A stretch of 64,000 nt of DNA from Bacteroidales bacterium (GTDB taxonomy: Bacteria; Bacteroidota; Bacteroidia; Bacteroidales; UBA932). Position 1 is the stretch's first letter. The number at the start of each line of letters is the position of its first letter. A program made the translations under genes and the position numbers. The stretch lies in the NCBI GenBank assembly GCA_017415715.1, contig JAFQFD010000046.1:1-64000 (forward strand), given 5' to 3'. A model generated the notes under the pieces. That model was not told the DNA's origin and ran no database searches. It was given only the letters and a program-made list of their open reading frames with translations. Of this stretch, positions 43,710 to 53,149 are shown piece after piece.

Positions 43710-44695
43710 ATCTGATCGAGAAATATATTTCGTACATAAGGGATATCAGAAGGTATTCCGGCCGCACTGTGCAGCTGTATGAGGATGCCATCAGGAATTT
43801 CTGCAAGACTGTCCTCGAGTCTGACGAGCCTTCGGACAGCGACATTGTCGCTTCGCTCAATTTCTCCCAGATCCGTTCCCACATGGTATGTCTGATGGAT
43901 GAACAGCATCTCGTCCCGAAGACCGTCAGCTTGCATATGTCGGCATTGAGCGGCCTGTGCCGCTATCTCGTGAAGGAAGGACATATGAAATCCAATCCCG
44001 TCCGCCTGATCCGCAAGCCTAAGGTGGAGAAGCGTCTGCCGGAGTATTACAGGAATGATGCTCTCGAAGAATATTTTAAATATACAGCGATCTATGCGTC
44101 TCAGGAATACCTGGATGCTTTCCTGTCCGATCCAAAGGCAGACTACTCCAAGGATTTCTACGAAAGACGCCTTGCGAGGCTGATAATTTCCATGCTTTAT
44201 GGCACGGGTCTTCGCCGTTCGGAGCTGATCGCTCTGAAGATTGAGGACGTGGATTTTGGCCGCAGCAAGCTTAAAGTTGTCGGAAAAGGCAATAAAATGC
44301 GAGAAATTCCGCTTGTGGCATCATTATGTGAAGAAATTTTATTATATTTGAAAGCAGTTGAGGCGATGGCTGAAACGGAAAGGTCTTTGAAGGAGCCGCT
44401 GCTGGTCACATACACAGGAAGACCTCTGTATCCGACGTATGTCGACAGGGCAGTGAAAAAGGAGCTTGGGGGAGCCAAGGGCATCACGGGACGCAAGTCC
44501 CCGCATGTGCTGAGGCATTCCATAGCGACCGAACTGATGAATGAAGGAACTGACCTTAATTCCATTAAGGAGATGCTCGGCCATTCATCGCTGGCGACGA
44601 CTCAGGTCTACACCCACAGCAGCTTCGCCCGGCTGAAGAATATTTATGAACAAGCCCATCCAAGGGCAAAAAACGGAGGTAAACATGGAGATTAG
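43706..44695 (+). CDS. Tyrosine recombinase, XerC/XerD type
   Basis: A 329-residue site-specific recombinase. N-terminal SAM-like core-binding domain (IRDIRRYSGRTVQLYED), then the catalytic set: Arg in GTGLRRSEL, Lys in VVGKGNKMREIPL, HVLRHSIATELMNEG (HxxR), LGHSS and nucleophile Tyr in TTQVYTHSS. GTG start overlapping the cca stop (GTGA). Location among core genes and length point to chromosome dimer resolution rather than a mobile element; XerC versus XerD cannot be told. Confidence 0.88.
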   Translation: MNLIEKYISYIRDIRRYSGRTVQLYEDAIRNFCKTVLESDEPSDSDIVASLNFSQIRSHMVCLMDEQHLVPKTVSLHMSALSGLCRYLVKEGHMKSNPVRLIRKPKVEKRLPEYYRNDALEEYFKYTAIYASQEYLDAFLSDPKADYSKDFYERRLARLIISMLYGTGLRRSELIALKIEDVDFGRSKLKVVGKGNKMREIPLVASLCEEILLYLKAVEAMAETERSLKEPLLVTYTGRPLYPTYVDRAVKKELGGAKGITGRKSPHVLRHSIATELMNEGTDLNSIKEMLGHSSLATTQVYTHSSFARLKNIYEQAHPRAKNGGKHGD

Positions 44696-44975
44696 AGTGC
44701 AGTCGATCAAGTTCAATGCAGATCAGAAACTGTTGGACTTTGTAGAAAAGAAATTCTCTAGACTTGAGAAATTCTATGAGGCGGTGACATCGGTGGATGT
44801 AGCGCTTTCATTGCTTCCAGAACACGAAAACAAGAATGTTAAAGTCCAGGTAAGCATTCCGGGAAGCACCATCGTGGTGGAGAAGAATGCAAAGACTTTC
44901 GAAGACGCAGTAGTAGACTGCGCAGACATCCTCAAGGAGAAACTGGTGAAAGTCAAAGAAAAAAGAGCAGAATAA
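44685..44975 (+). CDS. hpf: Ribosome hibernation promoting factor (HPF/RaiA, short form)
   Basis: A 96-residue S30AE protein that dimerises or silences ribosomes in stationary phase: MEIRVQSIKFNADQKLLDFV, KFYEAVTSVDVALSL and ETVV-like IPGSTIVVEKNAKTFEDAV. The ATG at 44685 follows a strong GGAGGT (44676-44681), unusual in this window, and overlaps the recombinase end by 11 bases. A terminator follows. Confidence 0.92.
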   Translation: MEIRVQSIKFNADQKLLDFVEKKFSRLEKFYEAVTSVDVALSLLPEHENKNVKVQVSIPGSTIVVEKNAKTFEDAVVDCADILKEKLVKVKEKRAE

Positions 44976-44983
44976 AACCTTAT

Positions 44984-45008
44984 AAAGCAGCGTCAAAGGC
45001 GCTGCTTT
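44984..45008 (+). terminator. Rho-independent terminator after hpf
   Basis: AAAGCAGCG (44984-44992) and CGCTGCTTT (45000-45008), 7-base loop, followed by TTTTA. Confidence 0.9.
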
Positions 45009-45084
45009 TTTATTTTCTCCAGCGTGTCAATTTTCCTGTGTCATTTCGAGTTAAATCGATAATTCTTACTATATTTGTATGATT

Positions 45085-46125
45085 ATGGCAAAAGGATTTG
45101 TAGAAACGGACTCTCTGTGCAGGGAGATTGTGAAAGATGCCCGCAGCGGCGTCTTCAAGCCGGTGTATCTGCTGATGGGCGATGAGCCTTATTACGTTGA
45201 TATGGTGTGCGATGCGATACTTGAGCATTGCATTGACGAGAGCGAGAAGGACTTCAATCAGACAGTGTGCTACGGAGCTGATGTGAATGCAGATGCAGTC
45301 ATCACTGCGGCGAGAAGATATCCTATGTTCGCCGACCGTCAGCTGGTGGTGGTGAAGGAGGCGCAGATGATGAAGGGACTTGAAGATCTGGCCGTATATT
45401 GCCAGGCTCCGCTTGAGTCTACTGTCCTTGTGATTGCCATGCATGGGGCGAGCGCTGACAAGCGCAAGTCCCTATACAAGACTGTCTCCAAGATGGGTGT
45501 GGTTGTGGACTCTCAGACGTTGAGGGACTATGACATGCCGAAGTGGATCCCGATGTACTATCAGTCAAAGGGGTTGCAGATCGCTCCTGATGCTGCAGCT
45601 CTTCTTGCAGAGCACGCTGGAACGGATCTTAACAAGATTGCCATTGAGACAGAGAAGATGTTGAAGAATCTTCCGGAAGGAACGACCACTGTCACAGCGT
45701 CCGACATAGAGAAGAATGTCGGCATAAGCCGTCAGTTCAGCATCTTCGAGCTTACGAAGGAATTGTCTTTCAAGAACTCGGCAAAGGCGCTGAGGATTGC
45801 TGCATACATCGGCTCTGCCGCTAAGTTTGCATTGCCAATGGCGGTGGCCGCCCTGTATACGCATTTCTACAGGCTCCTCAGGTATAACGCGCTGCTGATG
45901 GTCACTCCGCGTCCTGCGAACGACCAGAAGGCTAAGGTCCTGGGAGTCAATCCGTATTTCTTTGCCGAATATGATACCGCAGTCCGCAACTATCCTGTGA
46001 AGAAATGCATGGCTGCGATAGCCCTCCTGAAGGAGTATGACTTCAAGGGCAAGGGAGGCGAGACAGGCGAGGCGACGGACGCCCAGCTGATGGTCGAGCT
46101 CACTGCTAAACTGTTGAACTTATAA
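45085..46125 (+). CDS. holA: DNA polymerase III subunit delta
   Basis: Clamp-loader wrench subunit. The 346-residue protein shows PVYLLMGDEPYYVD near residue 26, FADRQLVVVKEAQ, GTDLNKIAIETEKM and ISRQFSIFELTKEL, all typical of HolA. TATATTTG at 45070-45077 ends one base before an earlier in-frame ATG (45079) and 7 bases before ATG 45085; the later start fits both promoter geometry and family length, and implies a leaderless message. Confidence 0.9.
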   Translation: MAKGFVETDSLCREIVKDARSGVFKPVYLLMGDEPYYVDMVCDAILEHCIDESEKDFNQTVCYGADVNADAVITAARRYPMFADRQLVVVKEAQMMKGLEDLAVYCQAPLESTVLVIAMHGASADKRKSLYKTVSKMGVVVDSQTLRDYDMPKWIPMYYQSKGLQIAPDAAALLAEHAGTDLNKIAIETEKMLKNLPEGTTTVTASDIEKNVGISRQFSIFELTKELSFKNSAKALRIAAYIGSAAKFALPMAVAALYTHFYRLLRYNALLMVTPRPANDQKAKVLGVNPYFFAEYDTAVRNYPVKKCMAAIALLKEYDFKGKGGETGEATDAQLMVELTAKLLNL

Positions 46126-46135
46126 AACTAACACA

Positions 46136-47050
46136 ATGGGAATAATCGAATGCAAGAATGTCAGCAAGAGCTTCGGTGAGAAAGTGGCTCTTGACAATGT
46201 GACGGTTGAAATCCCCAAAGGAAAGATCTTCGGTCTGCTCGGCCCTAACGGAGCCGGCAAGACCACTCTTATCCGAATAATCAACCGCATCACGATTCCA
46301 AATTCTGGAACAGTAAGTTTTGACGGCCGTCCTATAACCCAGGACGATGTCGAGAAGATAGGTTATCTGCCGGAAGAGCGCGGACTTTACCGTAAGATGA
46401 AGGTGGGCGAGCAGGCAATGTATTTCGCACAGCTCAAGGGAATGAGTTACCGCGATGCGATGACCGAGCTCAAGAAATGGTTCGTGAGATTCGGTATCGA
46501 GAGCTGGTGGAACAAGAAGGTCGAGGAACTCTCAAAGGGTATGGCCCAGAAGGTTCAGTTCATCACCACAGTGGTGCACAAGCCATCTCTGCTTATCCTT
46601 GATGAGCCGTTCTCAGGCTTTGATCCTGTCAATGCGCAGCTCATCCGTGAGGAGATTCTCCGTCTGAAGTCAGAGGGAGCAACCATCATCCTTTCTACAC
46701 ATAACATGGAGTCTGTCGAGGAACTCTGCGACAACATCGCGCTGATCAACAAGTCACATGTCGTGATCACAGGAGGTGTGGACGAAATACGTCATAAATA
46801 CGGTAACAACAATGTCGAGCTCATATACACTGCAAAGCAGGCTGTGACATCGGTGGAAGGTGTCTTCAAGACACTGTCAGACCAGGATGACTCAGGAAGG
46901 CATACTGCAGTCCTGGCTCTCGAAGATGGCGTTACAGGCAATCAGGTGCTTGAAGCGGTCATAGCGCAGGGGCTTACCGTCAATTCGTTCAAGGAGCTTG
47001 TTCCGAGAATGAACGACATATTCATCAAACTTGTAACAGAGGAGGAGTAG
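46136..47050 (+). CDS. ABC transporter ATP-binding protein (NatA-like)
   Basis: A 304-residue ATPase: Walker A GPNGAGKTTLIR, LPEERGLYRKMK, signature VEELSKGMAQKVQ, Walker B LLILDEPFSGFDPVN and STHNME. The C-terminal 80 residues are the DUF4162-like domain of NatA/DrrA-type exporters. It pairs with the permease 3 bases downstream. Substrate (sodium, drug or other) is unknown. Confidence 0.92.
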   Translation: MGIIECKNVSKSFGEKVALDNVTVEIPKGKIFGLLGPNGAGKTTLIRIINRITIPNSGTVSFDGRPITQDDVEKIGYLPEERGLYRKMKVGEQAMYFAQLKGMSYRDAMTELKKWFVRFGIESWWNKKVEELSKGMAQKVQFITTVVHKPSLLILDEPFSGFDPVNAQLIREEILRLKSEGATIILSTHNMESVEELCDNIALINKSHVVITGGVDEIRHKYGNNNVELIYTAKQAVTSVEGVFKTLSDQDDSGRHTAVLALEDGVTGNQVLEAVIAQGLTVNSFKELVPRMNDIFIKLVTEEE

Positions 47051-47053
47051 GCT

Positions 47054-48412
47054 ATGAAACTGAGAAACATAAATATCATCATATCACGCGAATATCTGAC
47101 CCGCGTAAAGAAGAAGTCATTCCTTCTCACCACTTTCCTTGTACCTGTGCTCTTTGCGGCGATGTGCATACTTCCGAGCGTCATCATGTTCATGGCCAAG
47201 GATACAGACAAGAAGGTGGCGGTCGTAGACCAGTCCGGCATTGTCATGCCATACCTCGTTGATACTGATGCTGTTGACTATGAGGACTACTCGACAGAGC
47301 CTGTGGACAGCATGAAGCTGCGTTTCGATGAGCTCGGCCTTGACGCCCTTGTCGTGGTCTCTCCGCTTGACAGCGTCCAGCGCAGTGTCACAGTGGCTTC
47401 ATATTCGGCAAAGCCGCTCAGCATGGAGCTGAAGGAAGGCGTGCAGTCGAAGGTCAACGATGCTGTAGAAGACTATCGTCTCGCGCTGTATGAGATCGGC
47501 GACCTCAAGCAGATAATGGAGGATGTGAAGTCTGACATTTCCATGTCTACATACACTCTTGACGAGTCGGGCGAGGAGAAGATCACTTCCTCTGAAGTGT
47601 ATATGATCATCTCTATGCTCCTATCGATCATCATTTACATGTTCATCGCGATGTTCTCGGGAATGGTGATGCAGAGCGTCATCGAGGAGAAGTCGAGCCG
47701 CGTGGTCGAGGTTCTCGTGTCGTCAGTGAAGGCGACTGAGCTGATGTTCGGCAAGATCATAGGAGTCGCATGTGTCGCTCTGACTCAGTTCTTCCTGTGG
47801 ATCATCCTCACCCTCGTGCTTGTCGGAGGCTTCTCTGCATTCGTAGGATTTGACTCTCTCATGGGCGATCCTGCACAGACCGAGCAGATGATGGAGATGG
47901 CCCAGATGGGCGGTGTGGATATGGCCGAAATGACCGAGACAATGGCCGAGGAAGAAGGCATGGGAGCAGTCTTGAGTACTCTTAAGGATATCGACTGGGT
48001 GCAGATGATTCTTGCTTTCATCATCTATTTCGCTCTGGGATATCTGCTCTATGCTTCATTCTTTGCAGCGATAGGATCTGCTGTGGAGAACGAGGCGGAC
48101 ACAAACCAGCTTCAGATGCCTGTGACAGTGCCGCTTCTTCTTGCATTCTTCATAGCAATCTATGCATTCAACGCTCCTGACAGCCCGATCGTATGGTGGG
48201 GATCTATGATTCCTTTCACATCTCCGATCGTAATGCTCGCCCGCATACCGTTCGGTGTGCCGATGTGGGAGCTTGTTCTGTCAATAGTGCTGCTGCTTGC
48301 TACATTTGCGGCATGCGGATGGGCTTCGGCGAAGATATACAAGATCGGAATCCTTATGTTCGGCAAGAAGACCACATTCAAGGATCTCTGGAAATGGCTC
48401 AAGCAGAAATAA
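47054..48412 (+). CDS. ABC-2 type permease (NatB-like)
   Basis: A 452-residue membrane protein with one N-terminal helix (about 23-43), a 150-residue extracytoplasmic domain and six C-terminal helices; VIEEKSSRVVEVLVSSVKA is the conserved ABC-2 cytoplasmic loop. An unusual Met-rich acidic stretch (EQMMEMAQMGGVDMAEMTE) falls between helices. It forms an exporter with the preceding ATPase. Confidence 0.9.
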   Translation: MKLRNINIIISREYLTRVKKKSFLLTTFLVPVLFAAMCILPSVIMFMAKDTDKKVAVVDQSGIVMPYLVDTDAVDYEDYSTEPVDSMKLRFDELGLDALVVVSPLDSVQRSVTVASYSAKPLSMELKEGVQSKVNDAVEDYRLALYEIGDLKQIMEDVKSDISMSTYTLDESGEEKITSSEVYMIISMLLSIIIYMFIAMFSGMVMQSVIEEKSSRVVEVLVSSVKATELMFGKIIGVACVALTQFFLWIILTLVLVGGFSAFVGFDSLMGDPAQTEQMMEMAQMGGVDMAEMTETMAEEEGMGAVLSTLKDIDWVQMILAFIIYFALGYLLYASFFAAIGSAVENEADTNQLQMPVTVPLLLAFFIAIYAFNAPDSPIVWWGSMIPFTSPIVMLARIPFGVPMWELVLSIVLLLATFAACGWASAKIYKIGILMFGKKTTFKDLWKWLKQK

Positions 48413-48416
48413 TCAT

Positions 48417-49247
48417 ATGAAGAACAGATTCATAGCAATATCCGTGTTCCTGTTCATGACGCTGGCTGCCGCCGCCCAGGAATATACCTGGACGGCAGTT
48501 CCGGTTGTCGGTGAGAGGACCGGATGCACCACTCCGTCGAAAGACAATGTCAGGGAATCCATTGGATATCTCAAAGGAGGGAAATACTACGCACCCAACG
48601 GCACGGTGCACGGCCGCCGCAGCGCGGCTGCAAAGGCTGCCAGGGCAGTCCTTGCAGCGCAGCCGGCGATGGCGCGTGTCAAGGACGTGATCGCATATTC
48701 TCCTGAAGCGATGGACAAGGACTATCCTGAAAGCGAACTGTCCAACATGTATGTTGACATCATCATGCGTAAGGTGCAGGAGCTTTCCGGCAAGAAGGTC
48801 CACATGGGTGTGACCAACTTCGGCGGCATCAGAGTGGACATGCCGAAAGGTGATGTCCTTCTGGATGACATGCTCTCTATGTTCCCGTTCAAGAACAGCC
48901 TCGTGTATGTCGAGCATAAGGGAAGTGTCATAAGAGGATGGCTGGAGGACATGGCTGCCGGCAAGTTCCAGGTGCTTGGCGGAGTCAGGGTGGTTGCTCA
49001 GGACGGAAAGCTTGTGTCTGTAGAGATAGATGGCGAACCTCTCGATGATGAGAAGGTATATGGCGTCGCCACAATCTCATTCCTTATGGAGGGAGGTGAC
49101 GGCCTGGCCATAGGCAGAGGTGCACTCTCTGTCACTGACTTCAAGGATTGTGACATCATTGATGCTGTCCTTGAGTATATTTATGCAGAGACAAAGGCTG
49201 GCAGGCCGATTGTGTACCATAAGGATGGACGAGTAGTGATAAGATGA
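48417..49247 (+). CDS. 5'-nucleotidase C-terminal domain protein (separate gene)
   Basis: A 276-residue exported protein (signal peptide ends LAAAAQ) corresponding to only the substrate-binding C-domain of UshA-type 5'-nucleotidases: VTNFGGIRVDMPKGDVLLDD, FPFKNSLVYVEHKG and TISFLMEGGDGL. No metallophosphatase domain is present in this chain; it is provided by the next gene, whose ATG overlaps this stop. The two would have to assemble in the periplasm. Confidence 0.88.
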   Translation: MKNRFIAISVFLFMTLAAAAQEYTWTAVPVVGERTGCTTPSKDNVRESIGYLKGGKYYAPNGTVHGRRSAAAKAARAVLAAQPAMARVKDVIAYSPEAMDKDYPESELSNMYVDIIMRKVQELSGKKVHMGVTNFGGIRVDMPKGDVLLDDMLSMFPFKNSLVYVEHKGSVIRGWLEDMAAGKFQVLGGVRVVAQDGKLVSVEIDGEPLDDEKVYGVATISFLMEGGDGLAIGRGALSVTDFKDCDIIDAVLEYIYAETKAGRPIVYHKDGRVVIR

Positions 49248-50071
49248 TGATTATGAGAAGATTATTGTTGACAATAGCCGCCCTTGCGGCATTCACTGCT
49301 GCGCAGGCGCAGGATCTTGTCATCCTGCATATGAATGATACACACAGCCATGTGGATCCCGAGCGTTCCGGCAAGCATGCCGGCAAAGGCGGGGCGATAG
49401 AGCAGGCTGCTTATATAGATGAAGTCCGCTCGGAAGTAGGAAAGAAGAATGTGCTGCTGGTGCATGCAGGAGATTTCAGCCAGGGTACGTCATACTTTAC
49501 CGAGCTTGGCGGGGACATGGAGATTTCGCTTCTCAATGCCATGGGATATGACGCTGTCGCTCTTGGAAATCATGAGTTCGACAACGGCATGGAAGAGCTT
49601 GCCAGAAGGCTGAAGAACCTGAAGGCAGTACCTGTGTGTGCAAACTATGATTTCACCGGCACTCCGCTTGAAAAGCTTGTAAAGCCATACACCATAGTGA
49701 AGAAGGCCGGCAGGAAGATAGGAATCATAGGACTTCTTCCGGATCTGATGGATGTTGTGGATGCAAGCATTGCTTCTCAGATCACTTTCATTGCACCGGA
49801 CAAGGTCGTTGATGAATATGCGGCATATCTCAAGGATGAGAAGGACTGCGACCTGGTTGTCGTCCTCTCCCATCTCGGATATGAGGGAGAGCCGTATACT
49901 GACAGGGAACTTGTCGCTGTGACAAGAAATGTGGATGTGATTGTCGGAGGACATTCGCATACGAAGCTCAATGACAAGAAAGTCTTCAAGAATGTTGACG
50001 GCGAAGATGTTGTCGTCGTAACAGACTGGAAGTGGGGTTTGCAGGTCGGTAGACTGGATATTGACTTTTAA
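49244..50071 (+). CDS. Exported metallophosphatase, 5'-nucleotidase catalytic half
   Basis: A 275-residue protein with signal peptide (RRLLLTIAALAAFTAAQA) and a complete dinuclear metal site: LHMNDTHSH, HAGDFSQG, LGNHEFDNG, VLSHLGYEGE and GGHSHTK. It ends where UshA-like enzymes continue into their C-domain, which is encoded by the preceding gene. Four-base overlap; ATGs at 49247 and 49253 are also possible starts. Likely substrates are nucleotides or UDP-sugars. Confidence 0.9.
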   Translation: MMIMRRLLLTIAALAAFTAAQAQDLVILHMNDTHSHVDPERSGKHAGKGGAIEQAAYIDEVRSEVGKKNVLLVHAGDFSQGTSYFTELGGDMEISLLNAMGYDAVALGNHEFDNGMEELARRLKNLKAVPVCANYDFTGTPLEKLVKPYTIVKKAGRKIGIIGLLPDLMDVVDASIASQITFIAPDKVVDEYAAYLKDEKDCDLVVVLSHLGYEGEPYTDRELVAVTRNVDVIVGGHSHTKLNDKKVFKNVDGEDVVVVTDWKWGLQVGRLDIDF

Positions 50072-50082
50072 CAGTTAGCGTA

Positions 50083-50637
50083 ATGCATCTAGCCGAGATT
50101 CTCATAATAGCAGTAGGAGTGTCGATGGACGCCTTTGCAGTGTCGATATGCAAAGGCCTGTCGGTCAGGACCCTTCAGCCGAAGCATGCCGCGCTGACAG
50201 CGCTCTGGTTCGGAGGCTTCCAGGCCCTGATGCCTCTGATCGGCTATTATATGGGAGTCAGCTTTGCAGATTTCGTGTCGTCTGTCGATCATTGGATCGC
50301 GTTCATATTGCTGGGGATCATAGGAGGAAACATGATCAAGGAGTCCTTCTCGAAGGACGAATGCGAACATAGTCCGGACTTCTCTGCAAAGGCGATGTTC
50401 CCGATGGCTGTGGCGACAAGCATAGACGCTCTGGCCATAGGAGTTTCATTGGCTTTCCTGCGTGCGGACATATGGAGCTCTGTCCTGATAATAGGACTGA
50501 TCACAGGAGCATTTTCTGCTGCAGGAGTGTGCCTGGGCAAGTTTTTCGGCTGCAGATTCAAGTCCGGGGCCGAATTCGTCGGTGGATTCATCCTTGTGGC
50601 TATGGGACTTAAGATACTTTTGGAACACACATTATAG
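50083..50637 (+). CDS. mntP: Manganese efflux pump MntP family
   Basis: A 184-residue membrane protein with six short helices; VSMDAFAVSICKGL and the second-half VATSIDALAIGVSLAFL carry the paired conserved Asp residues of MntP. Expected to export Mn2+. No Mn riboswitch is seen; the gene sits in an operon-like run. Confidence 0.93.
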   Translation: MHLAEILIIAVGVSMDAFAVSICKGLSVRTLQPKHAALTALWFGGFQALMPLIGYYMGVSFADFVSSVDHWIAFILLGIIGGNMIKESFSKDECEHSPDFSAKAMFPMAVATSIDALAIGVSLAFLRADIWSSVLIIGLITGAFSAAGVCLGKFFGCRFKSGAEFVGGFILVAMGLKILLEHTL

Positions 50638-50639
50638 AT

Positions 50640-51737
50640 ATGCCTGTACTGGAGAAAATAGTAATATCTGATTTCAGGAACATAGAACTTCAGGAACTGG
50701 AGTTCTCGCCTAATATAAACTGCATCAGCGGAAACAACGGCGAGGGCAAGACCAACCTTCTGGATGCAATTTATTATCTGTCGATGACCAAGAGCGCTTT
50801 TGCGTCGTCGGACAAGTATACCTTCCGCTATGGAACGGAAGAGTTCTCCATATCAGGTACCTATCGCATGGAGAACGGCCTTTCAAGCCGCTTTTCACTC
50901 AAGATGACAACAAAGGGGGAGAAGAAGGTGAAGCGCGACGACAAGACTTACGGAAAGGTGTCCGAGCATGTCGGCATATTGCCGATAGTGATGGTCTCTC
51001 CGGCGGATATCTCCATGGTAAGCGAGTCCGGTGAGGAGAGGAGACGCTTCGTCAATGCAGTGCTCTCTCAGATGGACCGTGAGTATATGACTTCTCTCCA
51101 GCAGTATAACAGGCTTCTTCAGCAGAGGAACAAGATGCTTAAGGAGATGGATCCGGACAGGTCTCTTCTTGAGGTAATCGACATGAGGATGTCTGCGCTT
51201 GCAGAGCCGATATATCAGGCGAGAAAGAAGTTTGTAGAGGATCTCAAGCCGATAATCGCCGAGTATTACAAGGCTGTTTCAGGCGGTTCGGAGCAGGTCG
51301 ACATAGAGTATGAGTCAGAGTTGTCGAAGGCTTCGCTTGAGGAGCTTCTGGCGGTGTCATATGAGAAGGACAGGATACTGAAATATACCACTGCAGGCCT
51401 CCAGAGGGACGATTTTGCCTTCAAGATGAATGGCTGGCCGATAAGACGTCACGGCTCGCAGGGCCAGCAGAAGTCCTTCCTTGTGTCGTTGAAGTTCGCC
51501 CAATATGAGATCATGAAGAAGAATTACGGTTTTGCTCCGGTTCTTCTTCTTGACGACGTGTTTGACAAGCTTGACATGGGAAGGATATCCAATCTTCTCG
51601 AGATGGTGTCCGGCAAAGATTTTGGACAGATCTTCATTACGGACAGCAACAAGGTCCGCATGTCAGGAATAGTGGACGGTCTGACTCAGGACCGTGCATA
51701 TTTCGAGACGACGGCAGGTACATTCAGAAAGATATAG
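50640..51737 (+). CDS. recF: DNA replication and repair protein RecF
   Basis: A 365-residue SMC-like ATPase acting with RecO/RecR at gaps. Walker A is SGNNGEGKTNLLDAI, a signature-like GSQGQQKSFLVSLK and Walker B PVLLLDDVFDKLD. It is away from dnaA/dnaN, as is common in Bacteroidales, and starts 2 bases after mntP. Confidence 0.95.
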   Translation: MPVLEKIVISDFRNIELQELEFSPNINCISGNNGEGKTNLLDAIYYLSMTKSAFASSDKYTFRYGTEEFSISGTYRMENGLSSRFSLKMTTKGEKKVKRDDKTYGKVSEHVGILPIVMVSPADISMVSESGEERRRFVNAVLSQMDREYMTSLQQYNRLLQQRNKMLKEMDPDRSLLEVIDMRMSALAEPIYQARKKFVEDLKPIIAEYYKAVSGGSEQVDIEYESELSKASLEELLAVSYEKDRILKYTTAGLQRDDFAFKMNGWPIRRHGSQGQQKSFLVSLKFAQYEIMKKNYGFAPVLLLDDVFDKLDMGRISNLLEMVSGKDFGQIFITDSNKVRMSGIVDGLTQDRAYFETTAGTFRKI

Positions 51738-51739
51738 AC

Positions 51740-52084
51740 ATGGCATACGATTCAAAGTCAAACAAGATGCGCAAGCAGGAGGCAGTTGCGATGGATGAGC
51801 TGGTGAAACAGTTCATCCGCGAAATGCGTCTTGATGCAGGGCTTAACAGGGAACGTATGGCGGAGGTGTGGGCGGAAGTCTCAGGCGCAGGGATGTATAC
51901 GCTTGATGTCAGCTTTGACAATGGTGTGCTGTATTGTACGATAAATTCGTCGGTGATAAGGAATCATCTTTACTTTCAGAAGGATGCGTTGGCGGAAGCC
52001 GTCAATGAGGCTCTGCGTAAGGATGAACTTTTTACATGGGACTGGGAAAAGGGACCTTGTGTGAAGTCCTTGGTTTTAAGATAG
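51740..52084 (+). CDS. DUF721/DciA-like protein
   Basis: A 114-residue protein: VKQFIREMRLDAGLNRERMA, then VWAEVSGAGMYTLDVSFDNG and LYCTINSSVIRNHLYFQKDA, the DUF721 pattern. DciA, the helicase operator of bacteria lacking DnaC, belongs to this family, and adjacency to recF is typical. Starts 2 bases after recF. Confidence 0.88.
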   Translation: MAYDSKSNKMRKQEAVAMDELVKQFIREMRLDAGLNRERMAEVWAEVSGAGMYTLDVSFDNGVLYCTINSSVIRNHLYFQKDALAEAVNEALRKDELFTWDWEKGPCVKSLVLR

Positions 52085-52090
52085 TTGCTT

Positions 52091-53128
52091 ATGAAGATAG
52101 TAGCAGATAAGGATATTCCGTTCCTCGAGGGAGTCTTCGAGCCTTATGCAGAGGTGGTCTATAAGACCGGAAGTGCAATTGCATCGGCAGATGTCGCTGA
52201 TGCGGACGCATTGATTGTCCGCACCAGGACGAGATGCGATGCTTCGCTGCTTGACGGTTCGACCGTCAGGATGATAGCGACGGCGACGATCGGCATGGAC
52301 CATATAGATCTGGAATATTGCAGGGCACACGGAATACATGTGGAGAATGCGGCGGGATGCAATGCCGGCGGAGTCATGCAGTATGTGTTCTCGGCTCTGT
52401 ATGGTGTCGGCGCCCGCAAGGGAATCAAGCTGGAAGACTGCACTTTCGGCATAATAGGTGTCGGACACGTCGGCAGCAAGGTCGAGGCTATGGCCAGATA
52501 TCTGGGTTTCAACGTCCTTCTTTGCGATCCGCCAAGGGCGGCTGCCGAAGGCCCTGAGAAATTCTGTTCTCTGGAATATCTGCTGGAAAACTCAGACATA
52601 GTCACTATGCATGTCCCGTTGGATGAAACAACGAGGGGGATGGCAGACGAGACGTTCTTCGCGCTGATGAAGCCGGGTGCTATATTCATCAATGCAGCAC
52701 GTGGTGAAGTGATTGATGAACAGGCTCTTATAGCGGCTGCTCCGAAATTTGGAGCGGTGGTCATCGATACATGGTGCAATGAACCGCATATAAATGAGGA
52801 ACTTCTTGACATAGCCGACATCGCTACGCCTCACATAGCAGGATACTCGCTGCTTGGAAAGCAGAATGCGACGACTATGGCTGTGCAGGCCGTTGCAAGG
52901 TTCTTCGGTATCCCGGAACTATACGATTTCAAGCCATTGGATGCGGACTCGGCACACGAACCGGTGCTTCTTGACCTCAAGGGGAAGAATCATGGCGAAA
53001 TAGCTGCTGTATTCCAGTATAATTATCCTATATTCACGGATGATTTCAGGCTTCGCATGGAGCCGCACAAGTTCGATAAGCTGCGGACGGAATACCAGTA
53101 CAGAAGAGACATATATTATATAGAATAA
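52091..53128 (+). CDS. pdxB: 4-phosphoerythronate dehydrogenase
   Basis: Second step of DXP-independent vitamin B6 synthesis. The 345-residue D-2-hydroxyacid dehydrogenase has MKIVADKDIPFLEGVFEP, ATIGMDHIDLEYC, NAAGCNAGGV, the NAD motif GVGHVGSKVE and catalytic FINAARGEVIDE, ending with the PdxB dimerisation tail. The ATG at 52091 is used; a TTG two codons upstream also fits. Confidence 0.92.
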   Translation: MKIVADKDIPFLEGVFEPYAEVVYKTGSAIASADVADADALIVRTRTRCDASLLDGSTVRMIATATIGMDHIDLEYCRAHGIHVENAAGCNAGGVMQYVFSALYGVGARKGIKLEDCTFGIIGVGHVGSKVEAMARYLGFNVLLCDPPRAAAEGPEKFCSLEYLLENSDIVTMHVPLDETTRGMADETFFALMKPGAIFINAARGEVIDEQALIAAAPKFGAVVIDTWCNEPHINEELLDIADIATPHIAGYSLLGKQNATTMAVQAVARFFGIPELYDFKPLDADSAHEPVLLDLKGKNHGEIAAVFQYNYPIFTDDFRLRMEPHKFDKLRTEYQYRRDIYYIE

Positions 53129-53149
53129 CCATCATAATCAATAACCGAA

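Noticed and set aside
43706-44695. Integrase of a mobile element
   Set aside because: Location among cca and hpf, translational coupling and XerC/D-like length indicate a housekeeping recombinase; no att sites or cargo are seen.
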